Assembly (NCBI GenBank): GCA_903913365.1
Contig: CAIWKW010000203.1
Location: 1-5,173, forward strand
Source: Candidatus Doudnabacteria bacterium
GTDB taxonomy: Bacteria; Patescibacteriota; Doudnabacteria; UBA920
Direction: 5' to 3'
Length of the DNA stretch: 5,173 bases
The notes beneath the pieces are model-generated. The model was given only the letters and a program-made list of their open reading frames with translations. It did no database searches and had not been told where the DNA came from. Shown one piece after another: positions 1 to 4,958 of the stretch (the stretch's first letter is position 1; the number at the start of each line of letters is the position of its first letter). A program made the position numbers and the translations under genes.

Positions 1-1
1 C

Positions 2-217
2 TGTTTGGGAATGATGCTGGGCTGGCCGCTAATTGGCGTTGCCATTTTTTTGGCCGTAATTTTAGGCGGAGCAATATCGACAGGCCTGCTTTTTTTAAAG
101 GGAAAAACATTAAAGAGTATGGTGCCTTTTGGCACTTTTTTCTGTTTTTCGGCTATTTTAAGTTTGTTTTACGGAGAACGTCTTCTTCATTGGTATTTGG
201 CGCTTTTGGGATTTTAA
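2..217 (+). CDS. pilD: Prepilin peptidase (type IV leader peptidase, A24 family), C-terminal fragment
   Basis: This is the 3' end of a gene that begins before the window; the reading frame is open from base 2 and ends at TAA 215-217, giving about 71 residues. What is seen is two hydrophobic segments (from GWPLIGVAIFLAVILGG onward, and around FFCFSAILSLF) joined by a short basic loop GKTLKS that leads into VPFGTFF. In prepilin peptidases the end of the protein reads G-K-x-x-K-x-x-(I/V)-P-F-G-P-F, so this loop is the diagnostic match; here Thr replaces the usual Pro after PFG. The first residues (LGMMLGW) fit the segment just after the GxGD catalytic aspartate motif, which must lie upstream and is not visible. 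The enzyme is an inner-membrane aspartyl protease that cleaves prepilin leaders after Gly and, in many bacteria, methylates the new N-terminus. The four prepilin-like genes that follow are its obvious substrates. The TTG at base 5 is not a real start. Confidence 0.85.
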   Translation, partial: CLGMMLGWPLIGVAIFLAVILGGAISTGLLFLKGKTLKSMVPFGTFFCFSAILSLFYGERLLHWYLALLGF

Positions 218-226
218 GGTTATAAT
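197..226 (+). promoter_or_regulatory. Putative sigma70-type promoter for the minor pilin operon
   Basis: A perfect TATAAT lies at 221-226, four bases after the peptidase stop codon. TTGGCG at 197-202 matches four of six bases of the -35 consensus, with an 18-base spacer. The -35 and most of the spacer lie inside the peptidase coding sequence. Transcription would start near 233, giving a leader of about 39 bases before the ATG at 272. The operon could also be read through from the peptidase gene. Confidence 0.5.
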
Positions 227-271
227 ATCTGTATAAACTTAAGAGTTACGGCTTCTGAAACGAAACAAAAA

Positions 272-1033
272 ATGATTAAAGTTTTACCGCCAAAGCATAA
301 AAATAATTTTGAAAACAGAAAAAAACACTCTGTTTTGGTATTTTTACCCGGGTTTACTCTAATTGAACTTATGGTGGTGGTGAGTATTATGGTAATTTTA
401 ACCACGGTTTTGACCATAAACTTAGTTGGCCAAAGGGCCCCCAGAGATCTTCGAATTGCAGAAAATCAGCTTGTCAGCAATATTAGGCAAATGCAAAGCA
501 ATGTCCTTTCTTCCCGCAATTTGGATACCGGAGAAACTGTCCAATATTATTTGTTAAAATTTGATTTGTCAAAACCCACGCAGTATACTTTGCAGGCGGT
601 TTATAATGCGGATATTAGCAGTCCGGTGCTGCGCGACGTTCAAACCGTTAATTTTCCGGGCAATATGAGATTGGCTTCGTCGAGCCCGATAGTAATTGAC
701 CGGTCGGCTACAGGCATAGCCAATGAAACTCCGGCCACTTGCGCTTTGGTGGCTTTCTCGGCGCCTTTTGGCAAAGTTTTGTTTAACAGCAACGGCTGCG
801 CTTTGGTTAACAATCCCAGCGGCAATCCGCCTTCCACCTTAATCGATACAAACTTGGCGGATAATGATGATTACGGAAATATTTTTAATTTTATAACAAA
901 TTGTTCCGGCGTATCCACAATATGCAGGGTTAGCAGCGATTCGATAATGTCTATAAAGCTGACCGATGTTTCTAATACCATTTCCAAGACTATTACCATA
1001 AACGGTATTACCGGAGCGGTGAGTTTTAATTAA
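272..1033 (+). CDS. GspH/FimT-like minor prepilin (type IV pilin N-terminal methylation motif)
   Basis: This 253-residue protein has a class III (prepilin) signal. A basic leader is followed by G27|F28-T-L-I-E32, with Glu at mature position 5, then a hydrophobic helix of about 20 residues (LMVVVSIMVILTTVLTINLV). The helix continues into an amphipathic stretch with ENQLVSNIRQMQSN, as in GspH/FimT-type pseudopilins, and the rest is a beta-rich ectodomain ending in TITINGITGAVSF. Four cysteines (157, 176, 211, 218) may form two disulfides. The ATG at 272 is the only plausible start, because the next candidate (TTG, Leu22) would lose the basic residues. The resulting 27-residue leader is longer than the usual 6-20, and there is no Shine-Dalgarno sequence upstream. 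It is the first of four consecutive prepilin-like genes, in the position gspH or fimU holds in minor pilin operons. The role as a minor pilin at or near the pilus tip is inferred from motif and gene order; the ectodomain was not recognised beyond this. Confidence 0.8.
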   Translation: MIKVLPPKHKNNFENRKKHSVLVFLPGFTLIELMVVVSIMVILTTVLTINLVGQRAPRDLRIAENQLVSNIRQMQSNVLSSRNLDTGETVQYYLLKFDLSKPTQYTLQAVYNADISSPVLRDVQTVNFPGNMRLASSSPIVIDRSATGIANETPATCALVAFSAPFGKVLFNSNGCALVNNPSGNPPSTLIDTNLADNDDYGNIFNFITNCSGVSTICRVSSDSIMSIKLTDVSNTISKTITINGITGAVSFN

Positions 1034-1043
1034 ATTTTTGGCC

Positions 1044-1817
1044 ATGATTTCTATCAAAAAAAAATACAAATCGGGACAAACTCTAATCGAAACATTGGCC
1101 GCACTGTTTATTTTGGTTATGGGAATCAGCGCCACAGTCGGTTTGGCGGTTTACGCTTTTAGCTCTTCTACCAATATAAATAAGGAAATAGTTGCCACCG
1201 GATTGGCCAGAGAAGGGCTTGAGACCATAAGAAATATGCGGGATACCAACTGGCTTTGGGATACCCTGGCAACAAATGCCATCGGCAATAATTGCAATAT
1301 ATACAACAGCTCTACCGGGACCTCCAGCTGCTATCCAAATTGGATTGGCGGCGGAGCGGTTCCTTTTTGCCTTGATCCGACAAAAACTTCCGCCGGCTGC
1401 AGCGGCATCGGCGGTCCCAGTTTTGCCTCGTTTGTTTTGGGGTTTAATGACTCCACTACCGGGCCTGTTTCGGTTTTGACAAAAGTCGCTTTGGCCAAAT
1501 ATGGTTTGGTTTTTGATTCCACTTATCCGTTAAGCGCATTTCATGCCGGTTTTTATAGCCCAAATGGGGGAGTTGCTTGTGATAACAGCGTTGGCATGTC
1601 GGATTATTGCCGAAAAATTGTGATTACCAAAGACACGACAACTTTTCCTTATAATCAGGATCCCAATGGCAGTTTGGCGCTTCTAAAAGTTCAATCTCAG
1701 GTTTGGTGGGTGGATAAGAAATGTCCGCGCTCGGCCGATTGGCCGGGGCCAACTTCTTGTTCAGTTGAGCTTGATACTTATTTGACCAACTGGAAGAATT
1801 ATTCCGTTTCCCCCTAA
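1044..1817 (+). CDS. PilV/GspI-like minor prepilin
   Basis: This 257-residue protein has a short basic leader (MISIKKKYKSG), the processing site G11|Q12-T-L-I-E16, and a hydrophobic helix (TLAALFILVMGISATVGLAV). The helix is followed by LAREGLETIRNMRDTNWL, a stretch typical of PilV-like pilins from Patescibacteria. Mature position 1 is Gln instead of the usual Phe or Met, while Glu at position 5 is kept. Near the C-terminus LKVQSQVWWVDK resembles the final strand of GspI/PilV proteins. Eight cysteines (84, 96, 109, 119, 179, 189, 227, 239) suggest a disulfide-rich ectodomain. The ATG at 1044 is chosen over the in-frame TTG at 1038, which would add only two residues. It begins 10 bases after the preceding stop, without a Shine-Dalgarno sequence, so it is probably translated from the same transcript. 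In GspI/PilV systems this protein forms the core of the initiating tip complex with the J/W and K/X proteins; that role here is inferred. Confidence 0.82.
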   Translation: MISIKKKYKSGQTLIETLAALFILVMGISATVGLAVYAFSSSTNINKEIVATGLAREGLETIRNMRDTNWLWDTLATNAIGNNCNIYNSSTGTSSCYPNWIGGGAVPFCLDPTKTSAGCSGIGGPSFASFVLGFNDSTTGPVSVLTKVALAKYGLVFDSTYPLSAFHAGFYSPNGGVACDNSVGMSDYCRKIVITKDTTTFPYNQDPNGSLALLKVQSQVWWVDKKCPRSADWPGPTSCSVELDTYLTNWKNYSVSP

Positions 1818-1826
1818 AATATTTTT

Positions 1827-2555
1827 ATGAAAACTCAAAGGAATAATAAATTTCAATTGCAAAAAAAAGCTCCGGGTTTTACCTTGATGGAAATTATGGT
1901 GGCCACGGTGATTTTCGCTATGGTAACGGTTTCTTTGCTTTCCTTGTTTAACTACGTGCTGAAGATTAACAGGCGAAGCGAAGCTTTAAGGCAAGCTTCT
2001 CAAGGTATGAGAAGCTTTATGGAGTTTTTGGTAAAGGAAGTTCGCAACGGGCAAATTGATTATTATGCCAGCGGAGGTGTTTATACCAACGGTGTGGGCA
2101 CGGGCCCTTGTGTTCCCCCTATATCCGCAGGCAGCGCTGTGCCTTCGCCCGGTCCTTCCACTTACTATTTTAAGGAAAATAAACTTGGAATAATAAATAC
2201 CGATAATGTTCAGGAATGTTTTTACTATGCAAAAAATGACAATACTTATGTTGACGCGGCCAGTCCTCATGCAGTGACATTTAGCAGCCCGGGGGTGAAT
2301 TTGGTTTTGCAGAAAGCCGGAGTTTCCTCTTTACAAGTTTTAAACCCTCCAAATTTTCAAGTACAAACTTTGGAATTTTTAATTCGTCCGATTTGCGATC
2401 CTTACAGCAAATGCACGGATTACGCCAGTAATTACCCACATCTGCAGCCTTCCGTAACCATTATTGCCAAGTTTTTGGTAAAACTCCCTACCGGAGAACA
2501 ATCTGTTATTTATTATCAAACCTCTGTTTCCGAGGTTAAATATGATATTCCTTAA
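1827..2555 (+). CDS. PilW/GspJ-like minor prepilin
   Basis: This 242-residue protein has a basic leader (KTQRNNKFQLQKKAP) and the processing site G17|F18-T-L-M-E22, followed by a hydrophobic helix (IMVATVIFAMVTVSLLSLF). Next comes the amphipathic SEALRQASQGMRSFMEFLVKEVRNG, the N-terminal pattern of PilW/GspJ-type pseudopilins, in which a helix with an (L/M)xxExR-like ending precedes the beta ectodomain. The C-terminus ends with TIIAKFLVKL and YYQTSVSEVKYD, resembling the end of many PilW-like proteins (strand, then QTxVSxR-like). Cysteines 95, 131, 190 and 196 could form two disulfides, with 190/196 close in sequence. The ATG at 1827 lies 9 bases after the previous stop with no Shine-Dalgarno sequence. 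Third position in the H-I-J-K-like series supports the J/W assignment, and its likely partners are the I/V-like and K/X-like products on either side. Assignment to the J/W class is by motif and order; the prepilin nature is near certain. Confidence 0.82.
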   Translation: MKTQRNNKFQLQKKAPGFTLMEIMVATVIFAMVTVSLLSLFNYVLKINRRSEALRQASQGMRSFMEFLVKEVRNGQIDYYASGGVYTNGVGTGPCVPPISAGSAVPSPGPSTYYFKENKLGIINTDNVQECFYYAKNDNTYVDAASPHAVTFSSPGVNLVLQKAGVSSLQVLNPPNFQVQTLEFLIRPICDPYSKCTDYASNYPHLQPSVTIIAKFLVKLPTGEQSVIYYQTSVSEVKYDIP

Positions 2556-2556
2556 T

Positions 2557-4176
2557 ATGGAACCAAAAAATTATTTTAAAAAACAACAGGGTGTTACTCT
2601 TTTGTTGGCAATTATATTGCTTGCCGCTATTTTGTCTATTAGCTTCAGCATAGCGACAATTTTGTTTATTGAAATAAGGGTGTCCGGAGATTTAACCAGG
2701 ACCGAAGCTTCTTTGTACGCGGCCAATGGGGTTAGTGAGCAGGCTATTTTTAACTATAAAAGGGATGTCTGCTCAGTCAGCGGGCAAAACTGCAGTTATG
2801 TCAGCGCATTTAATAACGGGGTGACTTTAAACGGCTCTCCGACAATAAACACTACCTCCACTCCGGTTTTAACAATATTACTGGCTCCCGGTAAAACAAA
2901 AATTTTGGATTTTTGCAGTGCGGTTGCCACAACCACCGGCTGCGGTTACGGAAAAGTGACTGTGCAAAACGTTTTGCCCAATCAGAGTCCGCCCGATCAG
3001 GTGAATTTGTATATGTGTGAGTGGAATGCGGCCAATACCAACCCTACCCTTTATGGTACCGGCGGTCCTTGCAGTGACAAGGATAATTATCATAATTATT
3101 GGCTGTTTCCTTATTCCGGAGGGACATCTTATCAGGTGGTGTTAAATTCTTTAACTAATTTGCAGGCTCAGTGGACCTCACTGAACCCCGATTATCAGCA
3201 GGAGCTTAGTATAATTAACAATGGTTCAAAATCGGTGTATCTTTCGGTTAGTACTTTTGGAGCGGACGGAAACCCTTTAGGTCTTCCTTATGTGGGCAGT
3301 ACTTCTGTTACCGTGGATACCTCTAACGCGACAGTGGGAAGAAGGATTTTGGTTACGGTTCCTTCGTTTTCCGGCAGTATACCAAGCACCACCGCAAGTA
3401 CGTTCGCGACAACTACTCATTTTTCGGTTACAGCCCCTTCCCCGGTAACTAAAAATGTACCGTTTAATTTTACGGTCACAGCGCTTGATGCCAGCGGAAG
3501 TACAGCCACAAATTATAGCGGTTTGATTCATTTTACCACTTCAAACGGCTCAGTCTGGTCTCCTCCAAGCGATTCGAGTTTAACCAATGGGATTGGAACT
3601 TTTTCCGGATTGATAACCGGTGAAGGCACCTATACTCTTACTGCCACAGATGTAGACAACGGAACAATAGTGGGTATTTCAAATTCGGTAATTGTGCCAA
3701 CCAATGTCGCATTGGCCGCCAATGGAGGGGTGGCATTTGCTCCTTCCCAATATTCTTCCGGCTATGCCGCGACAATAATGAACGATGGATATGAGACAGC
3801 TAAAAATTTAGGCAGTGGCATTGGCGGCGCATGGCAACCTGACACCAGAAATGCTTTTCCTTATACTGTGGGGGTAACTTTTAGCGGAACACATACCATA
3901 AGTGAAATAGATGTTTTCTCCATACCTGATAATTATGCCAGCGTTAATACCATTACTGCCACCACTCCGGCGTCATCGGGAGGAATATCAGGTTATACGG
4001 TCGAATACCAAGACATAAATTATAATTGGGTTACTGCTGGAAGTGTTTCGGGTTACACCCTGGATTGGAAAAAAATTAATTTTGCTCCGGTAAGCGCCAG
4101 GGCTGTAAGGGTGACTATCAATGCCAGCAATAGCTTGGCAGGGTGGCCGTCAGTGGCTGAAATAGAAGCTTACTAA
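2557..4176 (+). CDS. GspK/PilX-like minor pilin fused to Ig-like and F5/8 type C (discoidin) domains; putative tip adhesin
   Basis: This 539-residue protein starts with a basic leader (MEPKNYFKKQQG) and the processing site G12|V13-T-L-L-L. A hydrophobic helix to about residue 35 follows, then EIRVSGDLTRTEASLYAANGVSEQAIFNYK, the hallmark of PilX/GspK proteins (conserved A-xxAA-G-xE). Glu at mature position 5 is missing, as in GspK. Residues 65-180 contain six cysteines (72, 79, 120, 129, 154, 172), possibly three disulfides. A Ser/Thr-rich linker (about 270-287) precedes an Ig-like domain (about 288-382, ending GTYTLTATDVDNG). The C-terminal domain (about 383-539) fits F5/8 type C/discoidin: LAANGG, WQPD, ISEIDVFS, YTVEYQD, W504-K-K-I-N-F, ARAVRVTI and final AEIEAY. 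Such domains bind glycans or lipids. Start choice is uncertain: ATG 2542 has GAGG six bases upstream and would overlap the preceding gene by 14 bases, but adds hydrophobic MIFLN to the leader; ATG 2557 lies one base after the stop. The adhesin role is inferred. Confidence 0.8.
   Translation: MEPKNYFKKQQGVTLLLAIILLAAILSISFSIATILFIEIRVSGDLTRTEASLYAANGVSEQAIFNYKRDVCSVSGQNCSYVSAFNNGVTLNGSPTINTTSTPVLTILLAPGKTKILDFCSAVATTTGCGYGKVTVQNVLPNQSPPDQVNLYMCEWNAANTNPTLYGTGGPCSDKDNYHNYWLFPYSGGTSYQVVLNSLTNLQAQWTSLNPDYQQELSIINNGSKSVYLSVSTFGADGNPLGLPYVGSTSVTVDTSNATVGRRILVTVPSFSGSIPSTTASTFATTTHFSVTAPSPVTKNVPFNFTVTALDASGSTATNYSGLIHFTTSNGSVWSPPSDSSLTNGIGTFSGLITGEGTYTLTATDVDNGTIVGISNSVIVPTNVALAANGGVAFAPSQYSSGYAATIMNDGYETAKNLGSGIGGAWQPDTRNAFPYTVGVTFSGTHTISEIDVFSIPDNYASVNTITATTPASSGGISGYTVEYQDINYNWVTAGSVSGYTLDWKKINFAPVSARAVRVTINASNSLAGWPSVAEIEAY
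3418..3702 (+). other. Ig-like (bacterial Big/filamin-type) domain within the K/X-like pilin
   Basis: This segment encodes about 95 residues from THFSVTAP to the VIVPT boundary. It shows the alternation typical of bacterial Ig-like repeats of surface proteins: FSVTAPSPVTKNVPFNFTV, then TALDASGSTATNYSGLIHF, then GIGTFSGLITGEGTYTLTATD. It probably acts as a rigid stalk that lifts the C-terminal domain away from the pilus tip. Only one copy is present. Confidence 0.65.
3703..4173 (+). other. F5/8 type C (discoidin) domain at the C-terminus of the K/X-like pilin
   Basis: About 157 residues form a jelly-roll pattern. It begins NVALAANGGVAFAPSQYSS, followed by an IMNDG turn and GGAWQPDTRNAFPYTVGVTF. 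Next come ISEIDVFSIPDN, GYTVEYQDINYNWV, WKKINFAPVSARAVRVTI and the closing SVAEIEAY. This order (N-x-A-x-x-G start, W-x-x-D, an I-x-x-I-x-V strand, Y-x-V-E-Y, F-x-P-x-x-A-R-x-V-R-V, E-I-E end) is the signature of discoidin/CBM32-like domains. Ligands in the family include sugars and phospholipids; the ligand here cannot be read from the sequence. Confidence 0.75.
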
Positions 4177-4180
4177 AGGT

Positions 4181-4215
4181 ATTTAAAACGCCTATTATTT
4201 TTAGGCGTTTTAAAT
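4181..4215 (+). terminator. Hairpin terminator of the minor pilin operon
   Basis: A perfect 13-bp inverted repeat (4181-4193 with 4203-4215, core AAAACGCCT/AGGCGTTTT) with a 9-base loop begins five bases after the last pilin stop codon. The 3' arm itself supplies the T-rich tail (GTTTTAAATTT). The symmetry means it could also stop transcripts arriving from the other strand. Confidence 0.7.
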
Positions 4216-4246
4216 TTGCCAAAATTATATTAAACAACTGAGATCA

Positions 4247-4292
4247 GGGCTTTAATTTACATCTTAAGATGAACTGTTATACATAAAAGCCC
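4247..4292. repeat. Weak nested inverted repeat in the convergent spacer
   Basis: GGGCTTT at 4247-4253 pairs with AAAGCCC at 4286-4292. The loop contains a perfect 12-base palindrome CATCTTAAGATG at 4260-4271. No T-run follows on either strand, so it is not a standard terminator. It may have no function. Confidence 0.3.
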
Positions 4293-4314
4293 GAGCGAAC
4301 AAAAAGCCTTTATT

Positions 4315-4360
4315 ATAAAATAAAAAACCCGGGTAAGAACCCGGGTAAAATTTATTTTAT
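4315..4360 (-). terminator. Rho-independent terminator of the LysM gene
   Basis: On the minus strand an 8-bp GC-rich stem (ACCCGGGT, 4339-4346 with 4327-4334, loop TCTT) is followed directly by TTTTTT and a further T-rich run. An outer 10-bp AT stem (4315-4324 with 4351-4360) encloses it, separated by a small internal loop. It starts about 20 bases after the LysM stop codon. The T-rich flank on the other side may let it act weakly in the + direction too. Confidence 0.88.
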
Positions 4361-4366
4361 GATTTG

Positions 4367-4834
4367 TTATTGCTTCGGTATTTTTAGAGTTTGCCCCGGC
4401 TTTAGATAAAAAGGGCTTTTTAGGTTATTCAGGCTGGCCAGAGTTGTCCAGCTAATGCTGAATTTTTGGCTAATGTCGAACAAGGTGTCGCCTTTTTGAA
4501 TGGTGTAGGTAATAAATTGTACGTTGGTTATGCTTTCCGGCTGTTTGGCGTCGCTGGCTCCAAGTACTTGAGGCTGGTCGCTTTCCGTGGCCGGTTGGTT
4601 TTTGTTTTGCATTACCAGACGCACTGTGTTTATGGTCAGGCCAAGGGCTAAGGTAAGACAAATAATGGCAGCCAATTTAAGAATTTGGTTTTGGGAATAC
4701 CCTCTGCCAACGCCAGATTTTAAGCGCGGGGAGAGCTCAAATTTTTTGTTGCTGAAAGCCATTGTTTTAATTTCGAATATACCGGAATTAAGCGTTGAAT
4801 GAATTTGTTTTGGAAGAGCTTCGCTGTATTTCAC
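4367..4834 (-). CDS. Single-pass membrane protein with C-terminal LysM domain
   Basis: The protein has up to 155 residues. A basic N-terminal region is followed by one hydrophobic helix (about residues 51-69, LKLAAIICLTLALGLTIN). A polar linker rich in Gln, Asp and Pro comes next, then a LysM domain (about 108-153) with the full pattern YTIQKGDTLFDISQKF, WTTLASLNNL and LKPGQTLKIP. The basic residues before the helix predict N-inside topology, so the LysM domain would lie outside the membrane, where LysM domains bind peptidoglycan N-acetylglucosamine. No catalytic domain is present. The start is uncertain: GTG at 4834 gives the longest form, while ATG at 4762 (MAFSNKKFELS, 131 residues) keeps helix and domain intact. 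Neither has a Shine-Dalgarno sequence, and I slightly favour the ATG form; the coordinates give the longest. The gene faces the pilin operon and is divergent from ligA. A general cell-wall anchoring role is inferred. Confidence 0.85.
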   Translation of the reverse strand: MKYSEALPKQIHSTLNSGIFEIKTMAFSNKKFELSPRLKSGVGRGYSQNQILKLAAIICLTLALGLTINTVRLVMQNKNQPATESDQPQVLGASDAKQPESITNVQFITYTIQKGDTLFDISQKFSISWTTLASLNNLKSPFYLKPGQTLKIPKQ

Positions 4835-4859
4835 ATTTAGTCTAACATATTTTTAACGA

Positions 4860-4890
4860 ACTGTACTGTGGATAAACCATTGTTTGTCAA
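4860..4890 (-). promoter_or_regulatory. Possible promoter for the LysM gene
   Basis: A perfect TTGACA lies on the minus strand at 4885-4890. The best nearby -10 is TACAGT at 4860-4865 (four of six matches), with a spacer of 19 bases, longer than the ideal 17. A DnaA box lies within the spacer. An alternative -10-like TATATT at 4776-4781 would serve the shorter ATG start but has no convincing -35. Confidence 0.3.
4867..4875 (-). promoter_or_regulatory. Perfect DnaA box
   Basis: The minus strand reads TTATCCACA, an exact match to the DnaA box consensus. It sits alone in the LysM-ligA spacer and between the possible -35 and -10 of the LysM promoter. No other exact copy was found in the window; a one-mismatch copy at 911-919 is inside a pilin gene. 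Confidence 0.45.
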
Positions 4891-4912
4891 AGGCGCGGGC
4901 AAAGCGGAGGAT

Positions 4913-4941
4913 TGGCCTGCCGGTCTTAAAAATAGTATAAT
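4913..4941 (+). promoter_or_regulatory. Putative sigma70-type promoter of ligA
   Basis: TTGGCC at 4913-4918 (four of six -35 matches) is followed by a 17-base spacer and a perfect TATAAT at 4936-4941. Transcription is predicted to start near 4948, only about 11 bases before the ligA ATG. That leaves little or no room for a ribosome binding site. Confidence 0.6.
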
Positions 4942-4958
4942 TATAACAATGAAATTAT

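Noticed and set aside
5..217. Complete 70-residue membrane protein starting at TTG 5
   Set aside because: The frame stays open to the window edge and the sequence matches the C-terminal end of prepilin peptidase, so it is a fragment of a larger gene.
1986..3531. Minus-strand open frames at 1986-2270, 2878-3093 and 3277-3531
   Set aside because: They are antisense to pilin genes with strong motifs, and their translations are Arg/Cys-rich without domain features.
272..4176. Recoded UGA stop, as in Gracilibacteria or Absconditabacteria
   Set aside because: All frames are open under the standard code, Trp is encoded by TGG, and no in-frame TGA was needed.
272..4176. Type II secretion pseudopilins instead of pilus minor pilins
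   Set aside because: The motifs cannot fully separate the two systems, but the fused surface-binding domains and the Patescibacteria-like pilin signatures favour a type IV pilus. No secretin or other secretion gene is visible.
4181..4360. CRISPR array or insertion sequence ends, suggested by repeated palindromes
   Set aside because: The repeats are hairpins of different sequence, not direct repeats with regular spacers, and no transposase or target duplication is present.
4466..4802. Overlapping open frames on both strands at 4466-4651, 4470-4661 and 4587-4802
   Set aside because: They lie across the LysM gene, whose domain pattern is clear, and show no family motif of their own.
4835..4958. 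Replication origin in the LysM-ligA spacer
   Set aside because: Only one DnaA box is present; there is no cluster of boxes and no dnaA or dnaN gene. An origin is not supported.
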